Positions 18,091 to 27,049 of a stretch of 49,054 bases of DNA are shown here, piece after piece; position 1 is the first letter of the stretch; each line of letters starts with the position of its first letter. The position numbers were made by a program, and so were the translations under genes. Source of the DNA: an uncultured Eubacteriales bacterium (GTDB lineage: Bacteria; Bacillota; Clostridia; TANB77; CAG-508); NCBI GenBank assembly GCA_949288095.1, contig CASEIX010000004.1:1-49054 (forward strand), read 5' to 3'. A model generated the notes under the pieces. It saw only the letters and a list, made by a program, of their open reading frames with translations. It was not told the DNA's origin and searched no databases.

Positions 18091-19122
18091 CTATCGATTC
18101 TTTTTCTTCATAATGATATATAAAGAAGTGCTCATAATTGCTATTATAATAACTGCTATTGGTACATATAAATTCACACCTGTTTTTGGTAATTGTGTTG
18201 GTAAATTTTCTTCTCCTGTTGTTCCGCCTATTTCATTTTCTGGTGCTTCCTCTTCTGGCGGTGTTGTCTCTGTATCTGTTACAGTTACTGTAAATGTATT
18301 TTCTGTAATAACAGCATCTGAAGAATCTCTATCAATTAATTTAAAAGTAAGTTTATACTCTCCTGCTTTGTCAAAAATACCTCTAAGATTTAATACTTTA
18401 TTAACATTTTGACCACCAATAGCATATCCAGAGGGATCACCCCATCCACTATCTATTAAGTCATATTCTGTCTGTGTTTCATCAGTTCCTTTTAATTGCA
18501 CATTTCCTCCATCAGGTGTTGTTGCTTCCGCTATAATTCTAGCATGATCATAGTTTTTACCCATTGCAGATGTTAAAGAAAGTGTCATTTCTTTTTCTTC
18601 ATTTATAATTGGTCCACCTGTATAGCTTAAATCAAATTTGTAATTTTCATATCTTGGCTCTACCACAATATTTTTCTCTAAAGCAGTTGCTATATCATCA
18701 TAATTTTCACTAGCATCCGGGTTTGCTAATCCTTCTGCAGTTACTGCTAAATCTGTTGGATTTGATGTAATAATTCCTTCTTTTGCTCTAAAAGTGATAC
18801 GCATACTTTCTTTTGGACTTGTTCCTCCTGTTGAATCATAAAAAACAACTCTCACTCTTGTCCCATTATCATTTGGCGTTCCACCATCTGTTTCCACATA
18901 TTCTAGTAAATTGTTATCATATGCAATATCAAATGTATACGCTCCTAATGGTTTCCCAAAAGTAATGGTAAGTGTTACAGTGTCTCCTGGATTTACTGTA
19001 TCCTTATTTGTAGATATTGCTATATCATCTAATGCTGCTGCTTGTACTGGATTTGAATTAAATAACAGTATAAAAGCAAATAAAATTGATAAAATAAGTA
19101 ATGTATTCCATATTTTTTTCAT
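18091..19122 (-). CDS. Cell-wall cohesin-like protein with LPKTG anchor
   Basis: The 343-residue protein has a signal peptide (1-28 ending VQA-A), a cohesin-like domain (about 30-150; LGAYTFDIAYDNNLLEYVE and VVFYDSTGG), a second beta-rich domain (about 160-285), a Pro/Glu-rich spacer and a wall-sorting end: LPKTG at 311-315, a hydrophobic helix and KKKNR. It is the first gene of the surface operon, followed by its probable sortase and the dockerin autolysin. The cohesin call rests on shared motifs with the protein at 13512-14798. Confidence 0.8.
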   Translation of the reverse strand: MKKIWNTLLILSILFAFILLFNSNPVQAAALDDIAISTNKDTVNPGDTVTLTITFGKPLGAYTFDIAYDNNLLEYVETDGGTPNDNGTRVRVVFYDSTGGTSPKESMRITFRAKEGIITSNPTDLAVTAEGLANPDASENYDDIATALEKNIVVEPRYENYKFDLSYTGGPIINEEKEMTLSLTSAMGKNYDHARIIAEATTPDGGNVQLKGTDETQTEYDLIDSGWGDPSGYAIGGQNVNKVLNLRGIFDKAGEYKLTFKLIDRDSSDAVITENTFTVTVTDTETTPPEEEAPENEIGGTTGEENLPTQLPKTGVNLYVPIAVIIIAIMSTSLYIIMKKKNR

Positions 19123-19211
19123 TTTTTAAATTCCTCCTTTTTTTATTTTGTAATATTAGTATGTCACTTTTTGATATTTTTATTAATTTTTGAAAAAGAA
19201 GAAATTTCCAA

Positions 19212-19242
19212 TGTCCAATTGGGGACGTTTCTGTTTTGGACA
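19212..19242 (+). repeat. 31-bp TGTCCAATTGGGGACG repeat, copy 1
   Basis: The sequence differs by one base from the copies at 38168-38198 and 38281-38311 (TTTTGGACA instead of TTTGGGACA at the end). A shortened relative with GGGGACGG lies about 45 bases downstream. Confidence 0.8.
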
Positions 19243-19346
19243 TTTTTATGTAAAGTTCTTGTTAGCTAATCTTTTTTTGGATTTTGGGGACGGACTGTTT
19301 TTTCCCTTTTCAATTGACAATTTTACATGAATATTTCACAAAACTG

Positions 19347-19375
19347 TTGTATTTCTAAGCGTTTTAGGATATAAT
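19347..19375 (+). promoter_or_regulatory. Candidate asnS promoter
   Basis: TTGTAT (19347-19352) and TATAAT (19370-19375) are separated by 17 bases. No T-box leader is evident between here and the start codon. Confidence 0.6.
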
Positions 19376-19442
19376 TACATTTGTTAGTTTTATTAAACTA
19401 TAAAATACATATCAATAGATTTTGAATGGAGGTTTCATATTA

Positions 19443-20834
19443 ATGAAAAAATTAGTCATTAAAGATTTATATAAAAATACAAACGAATATAAAGATAAAG
19501 AAATCACATTAGAAGGTTGGGTAAGAACCATTCGTGATTCTAAAACTTTTGGATTTATTGAATTAAATGATGGGTCTTTCTTTAAGAATGTACAAATTGT
19601 ATTTAGTGACACATTAGATAACTTTGCTGAAATTGCAAAATTATCAATTAGTTCTTCTATTAAAGTAACTGGTACATTTGTTATTACTGAAAATGCAAAA
19701 CAACCTTTTGAAATTCAAGCAACCAAAATAGAAATTTTAAATTTATGTGATTTAGAATATCCTCTTCAAAAGAAAAGACATTCTTTTGAATATTTAAGAA
19801 CCATTTCACATCTTCGTCCTAGAACCAATACATTTAATGCTGTATTTAGGGTAAGAAGTGTATTTGCATATGCCATTCACAAATTTTTCCAAGAAAGAGG
19901 ATTTGTCTATGTACATACCCCTATCCTTACATCTAGTGATGCAGAAGGTGCAGGAGAAATGTTTAATGTCAATTCTTTTGACCTTACCAATGTTCCAAAG
20001 ACAGAAGATGGGCAAGTAGATTATTCAAAGGACTTTTTTGGAAAACCTGCACATCTTACAGTAAGTGGGCAATTAAATGTAGAAACTTATGCAACAGCTT
20101 TTAGAAATGTCTATACATTTGGACCAACATTTAGAGCTGAAAATTCTAACACAGTAAAACATGCTGCTGAATTCTGGATGATTGAACCAGAAATCTGTTT
20201 TGCAGATTTAAATGATGATATGGACTTAGCAGAAGATATGCTTAAATATACCTTTTCTTATGTGTTAGAAAATTGTAAAGAAGAAATGGAATTCTTTAAT
20301 AATTTTGTTGATAAAGGATTATTAGAAAGATTAAATAATGTAATTCATTCTGACTTTGCTAGAATAACTTACACAGATGCTATTAAAGAATTAGAAAAGG
20401 CAAATGATAAATTCGAATTTAAAGTATCTTGGGGTGTTGATTTACAAACAGAACATGAAAGATATCTTTGTGAACAAGTTTTCCAAAAACCTGTATTTGT
20501 AACAGATTATCCGATGGATATTAAAGCCTTTTATATGAAACAAAATCCAGACAGAAAGACCGTTGCAGCAGCTGACTTATTAGCTCCTGGAATTGGAGAA
20601 ATTATTGGTGGTAGCCAAAGAGAAGAAGATTACGATAAATTGATAGCAAGAATGAAAGAACTAAATATGGATATAGATAGTTATAACTGGTATTTGGATT
20701 TAAGAAAATATGGTAGTTGTGACCATGCAGGTTTCGGTCTAGGTTTTGAAAGAGCTATTATGTATTTAACTGGTATGCAAAATATTCGTGATGTCATTCC
20801 TTTCCCTAGAACACCTAAAAATTGCGAATTTTAA
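19443..20834 (+). CDS. asnS: Asparagine--tRNA ligase
   Basis: The class II synthetase charges tRNA-Asn. The 463-residue protein has an N-terminal OB-fold (about 15-100; [19 protein letters not shown]), motif 2 ([22 protein letters not shown]), [13 protein letters not shown], and motif 3 ([13 protein letters not shown]). GQLN and the absence of an AspRS insertion distinguish it from AspRS. I start at the ATG at 19443, which has TGGAGG ten bases upstream; an earlier ATG at 19422 lies before this site. Confidence 0.97.
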   Translation: MKKLVIKDLYKNTNEYKDKEITLEGWVRTIRDSKTFGFIELNDGSFFKNVQIVFSDTLDNFAEIAKLSISSSIKVTGTFVITENAKQPFEIQATKIEILNLCDLEYPLQKKRHSFEYLRTISHLRPRTNTFNAVFRVRSVFAYAIHKFFQERGFVYVHTPILTSSDAEGAGEMFNVNSFDLTNVPKTEDGQVDYSKDFFGKPAHLTVSGQLNVETYATAFRNVYTFGPTFRAENSNTVKHAAEFWMIEPEICFADLNDDMDLAEDMLKYTFSYVLENCKEEMEFFNNFVDKGLLERLNNVIHSDFARITYTDAIKELEKANDKFEFKVSWGVDLQTEHERYLCEQVFQKPVFVTDYPMDIKAFYMKQNPDRKTVAAADLLAPGIGEIIGGSQREEDYDKLIARMKELNMDIDSYNWYLDLRKYGSCDHAGFGLGFERAIMYLTGMQNIRDVIPFPRTPKNCEF

Positions 20835-20840
20835 TTTGTT

Positions 20841-20892
20841 ATATGAAAGTATACATATGACATATCAACTTTTTTATATGTATACTTTCATA
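20841..20892 (+). terminator. Terminator after asnS
   Basis: ATATGAAAGTATACATAT pairs with ATATGTATACTTTCATAT, followed by TTTTAATATATTT on the + strand. Confidence 0.75.
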
Positions 20893-20921
20893 TTTTAATA
20901 TATTTATGATATTTATTATAT

Positions 20922-21134
20922 TCATAACTTTTTATCTCTGAATGAATATTTTTTTATAATTTGTTTTTTTATATGCAGATTTATCGTTATACTATTTGTA
21001 AATTTTTTTCTTTTTTTTACTATTTTGGTAATCATAATTTTTATAAAAAGTAAAAAAACAATCATGGTGATAATGATAAAATGAAATCTTATTTCTTTCT
21101 TTTTAGTATTTCTTTTTTTATTCCTTTGTTTCAT
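20922..21134 (-). CDS. Possible small basic membrane protein
   Basis: A 70-residue frame starting MKQRNKKRNTKKKE has a very basic head, one hydrophobic helix (about 19-36) and a basic tail. AAAGGAG lies 13 bases before the ATG, rather far. AT-rich sequence easily makes such frames, so this may be spurious. I do not recognise a family. Confidence 0.3.
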   Translation of the reverse strand: MKQRNKKRNTKKKEIRFHFIIITMIVFLLFIKIMITKIVKKRKKFTNSITINLHIKKQIIKKYSFRDKKL

Positions 21135-21302
21135 TTATATATGTTTTCTCCTTTTTCAAAGATTTTTTTAGAATTCCAATTTATATTTTTATTATACATT
21201 TAGTGCAACATTTTTGCAAGCATTTTTAGGTGCATATTTCATTACTTTTTAATTGTAAAATATTTATAATAACGATATTTATTTTGATTGGTGGTGATAA
21301 AT

Positions 21303-21521
21303 TTGCAAAAATTAAAAATTCCAAAAAATCATAGTGGTATCACTAAAACTTTGAGATTGCCAGAAAATCTTGTTGATGAGATTCAAATTTTATCTGATTT
21401 AAAAAATATTTCTTTTAATAAAACGGTTATCGAACTTCTTGATTTTTCTCTTAAAAATTTGGATGATGATGATGAAAAGTTAATTGAAAAAAAACGAGAA
21501 GAACTTATGAAAAGTATTTAA
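21303..21521 (+). CDS. Ribbon-helix-helix-like small protein
   Basis: The 72-residue protein contains TKTLRLPENLVDEIQILSD followed by FNKTVIELLDFSLKNL, the strand-helix-helix pattern of Arc/CopG-type DNA-binding proteins, and an acidic tail (DDDDEK). I start at the TTG at 21303, seven bases after GGTGGTG; the frame could extend to 21288. No toxin partner lies next to it. It probably regulates an unknown target as a dimer. A terminator follows. Confidence 0.65.
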   Translation: MQKLKIPKNHSGITKTLRLPENLVDEIQILSDLKNISFNKTVIELLDFSLKNLDDDDEKLIEKKREELMKSI

Positions 21522-21544
21522 TTTATTAATAGACAATATTGTCT

Positions 21545-21580
21545 AAAAAGACGGTAACTACTAGGTTACCGCCTTTTTAT
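21545..21580 (+). terminator. Terminator after the RHH gene
   Basis: AAAGACGGTAAC and GTTACCGCCTTTTT form a stem of about nine base pairs with a T run on the + strand. Confidence 0.85.
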
Positions 21581-21641
21581 TAGTCATTATAACTATTGTT
21601 CTTTTTTTATTTCTTTATTTTTACTCATAGCATTTTTTATC

Positions 21642-21842
21642 TCATTTATTTGAGTAATAAAATCCATCCACATATCTAATTTTGTTTTCATATCTTTTCT
21701 TTATTTTTTGAATTTTGGAATCTGTATAAAATGGATTTCTATTTTTATCTGTTAGTACTTTATATAAATATTCTCGTCTTAATTTGGCAATTTCATGATA
21801 GGAACCTTCCTCAAATTCATTATAATCTAATATTTCTATCAT
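21642..21842 (-). CDS. Small hypothetical protein
   Basis: A 66-residue frame (MIEILDYNEFEEGSYHEIA...) rich in Tyr, Lys and Glu, with no clear ribosome site. Near its end a second frame becomes protein-like: omission of one A in an AAAA run gives ENKLDMWMDFITQINEI and about 22 more residues, so a homopolymer slip or error is possible. The family is not recognised. Confidence 0.4.
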   Translation of the reverse strand: MIEILDYNEFEEGSYHEIAKLRREYLYKVLTDKNRNPFYTDSKIQKIKKRYENKIRYVDGFYYSNK

Positions 21843-21991
21843 ATTATATCGATTAATAATTTGATTTTAATTTTTTTTAATTCTTCAAAACAGATTAAAT
21901 TGAGTTTACAATAAACAATCCTAATATCAAATCCCCCTCAATAACTTCCATAATCTTAACAAACTCATTATTTTAAATAAACTATTTTTAA

Positions 21992-22759
21992 CTAATGCGA
22001 TATTCCCCCTTGTGAATTTTCTATACCTGGTAGCATATCACTCTTTACTTTCTCTTGTTGCCTTTCATCTAAACTAGGATGTTCTACTTTAACGTTAAGT
22101 TCTCTTCGAAATTGCTTTTCCCTAGATTCAGGCTCTAAGTCTAATGTTTTCTCTAAAGATCCAGGCTCTAAGTCTAATGTTTTCTCTAATGCTGTAGTAA
22201 TTTCTCGTAAAAGTTTTTTTGATATATTTGGTGAAACAGATATTTCAAATATCTTATCATTTATTCGATATTGCCTTATCATAAAACTTCCTATAGGTGA
22301 TTGATATAAAACTTGGATTATACCTTCAAAACCATATCTACGTTTCCTTTTATATAAAGGTTCTTCTTTAAGATATTTTATAACAAATCCTTCTTCGTTA
22401 AAAAATTCTCCTTGTCCCAATTCTAATTCTTCACCAGCAGGAAAAATAGCTGAACCAGGCCACAATGCTCTAAGTAAAGCTTCAAAACTGCCTATATGTG
22501 CTGCATCTGGATATTTTTTTATTTCCTTTACTATTTCATACATATGAGTTCCTTTATTTTTTTGCACAAGTATTTTTTTTCCTGTGTTCTCATATGCTTT
22601 ATCAATCAATTCATATGAACTCGGACTACGTAATAAATTACAAATAAAGTCTTTTGTTTGTTCATTTTCTAATATAGCAAGTTGTTTAAAAATGTTTTGC
22701 TTACTATCTAAATTACTCAAACTATGCTCTTCTTTTTTTATTTTATCTAATATTCCCAT
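21992..22759 (-). CDS. Hypothetical protein with a short internal repeat
   Basis: A 255-residue soluble protein of unknown family. It has a charged helical head, a central mixed region with WPGSAIFPAGEELELGQGE, a basic patch (LYKRKRRYG), and a tail where the eleven-residue unit LEKTLDLEPGS is repeated once as LEKTLDLEPES, encoded by a 33-bp tandem repeat. There is no signal peptide or membrane helix. A weak GGAGAG site precedes the ATG at 22759. No neighbour hints at a role. Confidence 0.65.
   Translation of the reverse strand: MGILDKIKKEEHSLSNLDSKQNIFKQLAILENEQTKDFICNLLRSPSSYELIDKAYENTGKKILVQKNKGTHMYEIVKEIKKYPDAAHIGSFEALLRALWPGSAIFPAGEELELGQGEFFNEEGFVIKYLKEEPLYKRKRRYGFEGIIQVLYQSPIGSFMIRQYRINDKIFEISVSPNISKKLLREITTALEKTLDLEPGSLEKTLDLEPESREKQFRRELNVKVEHPSLDERQQEKVKSDMLPGIENSQGGISH
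22129..22189. repeat. 33-bp tandem repeat inside the hypothetical gene
   Basis: The unit CAGGCTCTAAGTCTAATGTT continues to TTCTCTAA (28 identical bases) and recurs with a 33-base period, so copy-number change keeps the frame. Confidence 0.85.
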
Positions 22760-22847
22760 AGTTCACTCTCCATATTTCAATAATTCTTTTTTTAATTATA
22801 CCATATAAAAGTATATATTCTTCATAATTTCTTCGTTTTTATAATAT

Positions 22848-24290
22848 CTAATATTGTCTTCCCCAAACCACCATTTTTGTTGCTGGTTTACCACAACATA
22901 CGCAAGTATCTCCTAAATGTTCTTGTTCAAAAGGCATACATCTTGATGGAGCACCTGTCTCTTCTTTTACTTTGTCTTCACATTCTTGACTTCCACACCA
23001 CATGGTTTTTACAAATCCTTGATTTTCTTCTAAGTTTTTCTTTAATTCTTCCATGTTGTGTGCAATCGTTGTTTTTTCTTCCATTCTTTTCTTACATACA
23101 TCATACATAGATGTTTGAATATCTTTTAATAATTGGTCTAATGTTTCTTCTATGTCATCTAATTTTACAGAAATCTTTTCAGAAGTATCTCTTCTAACAA
23201 GAACTGCTTCTCCATTTTCTATATCTCTAGGTCCCATTTCGATTCTAACTGGCACCCCTCTCATTTCCCAATCGTTAAATTTATATCCTACTGAATAATT
23301 ATCTCTATTATCTAATTTCACTCTGAATTTTTTACTTAATCTTTCTTTTACTTTATTTGCCTCTTCTAATACACCTTCTTTTTGTTGTGCAATTGGTACA
23401 ATGACTGCTTGAATTGGTGCAACAAGTGGTGGTAATTTTAATCCTCTATTATCTCCATGAGCCATGATAACTGCTCCAATTAATCTTGTACTAATTCCCC
23501 ATGATGTTTGATAAGCATATTCTTGGTCTCCATTTTTATTTTGGAATTTTACTTCAAATGGTTTTGTAAAGTTTTGACCAAAATAATGTGATGTTCCACC
23601 TTGTAAAGCTCTACCATCATGCATTAATGTTTCTACTGTATAAGTTGCTTCCGCTCCTGCAAATTGTTCTTTTTTCGTTTTTTGTCCTTTTAATACTGGT
23701 ATAGCCAATAAATTTTCAATCACATCTGCATATACTTCTAACATATCTAATGTAAATTGTTTTGCTTCTTCAGCTGTTTCGTGAATTGTATGACCTTCTT
23801 GCCATAAAAACTCTCTCGAACGTAAAAATGGTCTTGTTTCTTTTTCCCATCTTAATACACTACACCATTGATTATATAAAAATGGTAAATCTCTCCATGA
23901 ACTTAACCATTTTGAATACATAGTTGAGAAAATTGTTTCTGAAGTAGGTCTTACACATAGTCTTTCTTCTAGTTTTTCTCCTCCTCCAATCGTTACCCAA
24001 GCAACTTCTGGTGCAAATCCTTCTACATGATCTTTTTCTTTATTTAATAAACTTTCTGGTATTAATACTGGCATAGAAATATTTTTTACACCATGTTCTT
24101 TAAATTTCTCATCCGCATATTTTTGTATATTTTCCCATATGGCATATCCATATGGTCTAATAGCTATAAAGCCCTTTACATCTGTATAGTCTGCTAATTC
24201 TGCTTTTAATACAATGTCTGTATACCATTGTGGAAAATTTTCATCTATGTTGGTAATATCTTTTACAAATTGTTTATCATTGTTCATCAT
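22848..24290 (-). CDS. proS: Proline--tRNA ligase (archaeal/eukaryotic type)
   Basis: The class II synthetase charges tRNA-Pro. The 480-residue length, absence of the editing insertion, [23 protein letters not shown] (motif 2) and the Cys-rich C-terminus ([17 protein letters not shown]) ending in WGRQY place it in the ProS type 3 group common in Firmicutes such as Clostridia. GGGGAGAG precedes the tandem ATGATG start. It lies downstream of scpB with a 36-base gap. Confidence 0.97.
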   Translation of the reverse strand: MMNNDKQFVKDITNIDENFPQWYTDIVLKAELADYTDVKGFIAIRPYGYAIWENIQKYADEKFKEHGVKNISMPVLIPESLLNKEKDHVEGFAPEVAWVTIGGGEKLEERLCVRPTSETIFSTMYSKWLSSWRDLPFLYNQWCSVLRWEKETRPFLRSREFLWQEGHTIHETAEEAKQFTLDMLEVYADVIENLLAIPVLKGQKTKKEQFAGAEATYTVETLMHDGRALQGGTSHYFGQNFTKPFEVKFQNKNGDQEYAYQTSWGISTRLIGAVIMAHGDNRGLKLPPLVAPIQAVIVPIAQQKEGVLEEANKVKERLSKKFRVKLDNRDNYSVGYKFNDWEMRGVPVRIEMGPRDIENGEAVLVRRDTSEKISVKLDDIEETLDQLLKDIQTSMYDVCKKRMEEKTTIAHNMEELKKNLEENQGFVKTMWCGSQECEDKVKEETGAPSRCMPFEQEHLGDTCVCCGKPATKMVVWGRQY

Positions 24291-24326
24291 TCAAATCTCT
24301 CCCCATATTAAAATTTTATTTTTAAA

Positions 24327-25043
24327 TTATTCTTTCCCCTCCCTTTCGGGCATTGGAGCCTCTTGTTTGCTATGAGGTTCATTGATTTCTTCTGTATTTA
24401 CTATCTCTATAGTTTCCATACCACCAGTTTCAGTACTATCATTCTCATTACCAAGATTTTCGCCTTTATTATTGGTATTTTCTTCATTTTCTACTAAATC
24501 ATCTATCACTATTTGTTGATTGCTATCTAATTTGTATCTTGGTAATTCTGGTAAATCATTTAATGAACTATATCCAAACATCTTTAAAAATTCATTTGTT
24601 GTCTTATATGACATTGGTTTTCCTGGTAGGTCTGTTTTTCCTGCCTCTTCTACTAATCCATATTCTAACAATTTATATACACAAGCATCTGCAGACACTC
24701 CTCTAATTGCTTCAATTTCTGCTCTCGTAATTCTAGGATTATATGCAATAATAGATAAAGTTTCCAATGCTGCTGTTGATAAATTTGGTTTTGTTCTTTT
24801 ATCTAAAATTAGATATATATATTCATATAAGTCTTTTTTGGTTGCTAATTGATAGCCATCTTCTACTTGAATCATTTCGATTCCTCTATTATTTGCTTTA
24901 TAGTCTTCTTGCATGCTTTTGATAATTGTATGGATTTCTTCTTCATTTTTTTCTAAAGCTAATATCAATTCACTCCTCTTTACAATTCTTCCTGCCGCGA
25001 ATAGTATGGCTTCAATTATTGCTTTTGTTTTTTCTAACTCCAT
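24327..25043 (-). CDS. scpB: Segregation and condensation protein B
   Basis: ScpB joins ScpA and SMC in chromosome condensation. The winged-helix core is clear: EAILFAAGRIVKRSELI, ALETLSIIAYNPRITRAEIEAIRG and LLEYGLVEEAG. The last 65 residues are an acidic, Asn/Glu-rich tail, a common feature. Its usual partner scpA is not adjacent in this window. Confidence 0.93.
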   Translation of the reverse strand: MELEKTKAIIEAILFAAGRIVKRSELILALEKNEEEIHTIIKSMQEDYKANNRGIEMIQVEDGYQLATKKDLYEYIYLILDKRTKPNLSTAALETLSIIAYNPRITRAEIEAIRGVSADACVYKLLEYGLVEEAGKTDLPGKPMSYKTTNEFLKMFGYSSLNDLPELPRYKLDSNQQIVIDDLVENEENTNNKGENLGNENDSTETGGMETIEIVNTEEINEPHSKQEAPMPEREGKE

Positions 25044-25381
25044 TTCATTCCCTACTTTTCTTTATTAAACTTATTATATATTATGTCAAAAAAAGCTTGC
25101 TATGTCAAGGCTTTTACGGAATTTTACATAATTTATAAGCAATCATTTTCCTACTTATAGGCAAGCATTTTTTGTTTTTAAAAAATTGTTTATTATATAA
25201 AATTGTAACTATTATTACGAAAAGCATATTTTATTTATAATTAATGAATTGTCAAATCATTTTTTTTGTGATAAAATATAATAAATTATGACCTCTAAAA
25301 GACAAAAACGCTCATAAAAATATTGGCAATGCTTTCAAATTTTTGCAAATGACTAAAAAATAAAATTTAAAGGAGGAACAC
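25044..25381. other. Intergenic region with a promoter
   Basis: Apart from the promoter at 25249-25277 I see only AT-rich sequence and two similar GCAAGCATTTTTTG-like pieces near 25140-25180. No coding frame is convincing. Confidence 0.5.
25249..25277 (+). promoter_or_regulatory. Promoter of the 25382-26027 gene pair
   Basis: TTGTCA (25249-25254) and TAAAAT (25272-25277) with a 17-base spacer. The leader to the first start codon is about 100 bases. Confidence 0.6.
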
Positions 25382-25834
25382 ATGGAAGAATTTGATACTT
25401 TAGAAAAAGTAAAAGAATTATTTAAAAATACTGGATGTGAAGGAACTGAAAACTGTTATTTTTTGGCATTAAAAGATAATGCTAGAGCTAAAAGTGGAGT
25501 AGTAGGAGGAATGGAATATCCTTATTTTGGGCTTTTAATTAACGAAACAGAAAACGGGTTAGGTATATTTTATCTTAATTATAAAAAACTTACATTTAAA
25601 ACAAAAATTGAAGATTTAAAAATAATGCCAAATTCATACTTCTTTATTCCAAATGAAAACATAAAAAAAATTACAGTTAAAAATTATAGTATTTTTAACA
25701 CAAAAACCAAAAGCATTACAATAAAAACAAATGATGGAAAGACTCATCATTTAAGTGTAAGATTAGATCAGAATGTACCACCATATCAAAATGATAATTT
25801 AACAAAATTTATCGCCAAATATAGCAAGCAATAA
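25382..25834 (+). CDS. Hypothetical protein, 150 residues
   Basis: It begins MEEFDTLEKVKELFKNTGC after an AAGGAGG site. A short helical head is followed by a beta-rich region (YFGLLINETENGLGIFYLNY, then ITVKNYSIFNTKTKSITIKT) reminiscent of PH-like or YokE-type folds, but I cannot assign a family. There is no signal peptide or membrane helix. It is followed by a 54-residue gene with a strong ribosome site, so the two form an operon. Confidence 0.75.
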   Translation: MEEFDTLEKVKELFKNTGCEGTENCYFLALKDNARAKSGVVGGMEYPYFGLLINETENGLGIFYLNYKKLTFKTKIEDLKIMPNSYFFIPNENIKKITVKNYSIFNTKTKSITIKTNDGKTHHLSVRLDQNVPPYQNDNLTKFIAKYSKQ

Positions 25835-25862
25835 ATTTAAAAATCTTAAGGAGGTAATTCCT

Positions 25863-26027
25863 ATGAGTGAAGATAAAAAAATAGAAATTGTATCAGGTGA
25901 TGATAGTAATTTAGAAATTTCTCCTGTACATGACCATATTAGTCCTATGAGACCAAAAAGTACAGATGATAAAAAACCTAAAAATATTGTAATTCCTCAA
26001 GAAAAAAAAGAAGAAGATAAAAAATAG
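25863..26027 (+). CDS. Small hydrophilic protein, 54 residues
   Basis: The frame starts MSEDKKIEIVSGDDSNLEIS after a strong AAGGAGG site. It contains SPVHDHISPMRPKS and ends PKNIVIPQEKKEEDKK. The pattern resembles small uncharacterised Clostridia proteins of the form IEIVSGDG..SPVYDH..KPKNIVIP; this is from general memory and not checked. It is probably disordered. It is co-transcribed with the 150-residue gene and followed by a strong terminator. Confidence 0.75.
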   Translation: MSEDKKIEIVSGDDSNLEISPVHDHISPMRPKSTDDKKPKNIVIPQEKKEEDKK

Positions 26028-26050
26028 TTTCATACTATATACTAAAATCG

Positions 26051-26116
26051 CACAAAAAATGATTATATTAAAATGCCAGTTTATACTTGCATTTTAACAT
26101 AATCATTTTTTGTGCT
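26051..26116. terminator. Strong bidirectional terminator
   Basis: CACAAAAAATGATTAT and TTAAAATGC pair with GCATTTTAA and ATAATCATTTTTTGTG. It serves the + strand pair and the converging HAD gene. Confidence 0.85.
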
Positions 26117-26178
26117 TAATATCTTTTATATTAATTTTAATCTATATTTCACCTTATCTTTTTTATTATATATTATTT

Positions 26179-26853
26179 TTAATCTTGTTTATATTCTACA
26201 ATCTCTTCTAAAGTTTTAAAGTCATCTATTAAATATGTAGGATTTGATTTTTCTAAAACTTCTAGATTCTCATATCCATATGTTACAGAAATTGTGTCAA
26301 TTTTAGCATTTTTTCCTGTCATGATATCTACTTTTGTATCTCCTACCATAATGACATTTTCTTTAGGTATATTTAATTTTTTCATTATATAACATACAAT
26401 TCCTGGATCTGGTTTTGGATTAAATTCACTTTCTCCAACACCTAAAACCATATCTATTTCTTTTAAACAAAAATGTTCTACCATTTTATCTAAAATTCTT
26501 TTTGGCTTTCCAGAAGCAATCGCCATATAAAATCCTTGTTTTTTTAAATTTTCTAAGGTTTCTTTTACATTTTCAAATAGTATTGTTTCATCAATATAAT
26601 GCCCCTCGTCAATATAATATTTTCTATATTCTTTTACATATGTGTTAGCAAATTCTTTTTGTTTTTCTGGCAAGACCTTTTCAAACATATCTTTCAAATC
26701 TAATCCTGCTAATCTTCGAAATTCTTCTTTTGTTATTTCTTTATTTTCATTGATTTTTAAAGTATGATTAAATGCTAAAAATACATCTTTTTCACTATCC
26801 CATATAGTTCCATCTGCATCTAAAATGATTAATTTCTTTTTTAATTTGTCCAT
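26179..26853 (-). CDS. HAD-family phosphatase (phosphoglycolate phosphatase-like)
   Basis: The 224-residue hydrolase has all HAD motifs: DADGT (nucleophile and acid Asp, about 12-14), IASGKP (motif II), KPDP (motif III Lys) and MVGDTKVDIMTGKNA (motif IV). A helical cap between motifs I and II fits subclass IA. Phosphoglycolate phosphatase or a pyrophosphatase (PpaX-like) are both possible substrates. It is a single gene, divergent from mutS2. Confidence 0.85.
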   Translation of the reverse strand: MDKLKKKLIILDADGTIWDSEKDVFLAFNHTLKINENKEITKEEFRRLAGLDLKDMFEKVLPEKQKEFANTYVKEYRKYYIDEGHYIDETILFENVKETLENLKKQGFYMAIASGKPKRILDKMVEHFCLKEIDMVLGVGESEFNPKPDPGIVCYIMKKLNIPKENVIMVGDTKVDIMTGKNAKIDTISVTYGYENLEVLEKSNPTYLIDDFKTLEEIVEYKQD

Positions 26854-26982
26854 TCTTTTTTCCCTTCTCTATTTATGGTTTTATAATTTTTTGAAATTAT
26901 ATACCTTTTTCCATTTTGATTCAATATATATGTTTAAAATTGTTTAAATTTTTAACATCATAAGTCTTATTTACTATGATAA

Positions 26983-27011
26983 TTGACTATCCTACAAAAT
27001 CCTTGTATAAT
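26983..27011 (+). promoter_or_regulatory. mutS2 promoter
   Basis: TTGACT (26983-26988) and a perfect TATAAT (27006-27011) with a 17-base spacer, about 40 bases upstream of the start. Confidence 0.8.
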
Positions 27012-27049
27012 GATATTATGTTTATTTAATAATGAAAGGAACTTATTCT

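Larger units (their letters stand above)
19123..19442. other. Divergent intergenic region with a repeat and a promoter
   Basis: It holds the AAAGGAGGAATTT site of the surface operon (minus), one copy of the 31-bp TGTCC repeat at 19212-19242, a partial GGGGACGGACTG relative near 19285, and the asnS promoter. No protein frame looks real. Confidence 0.55.

Noticed and set aside
19376..19442. T-box riboswitch upstream of asnS
   Set aside because: Less than 70 bases separate the promoter from the start and no T-box consensus or specifier loop is visible.
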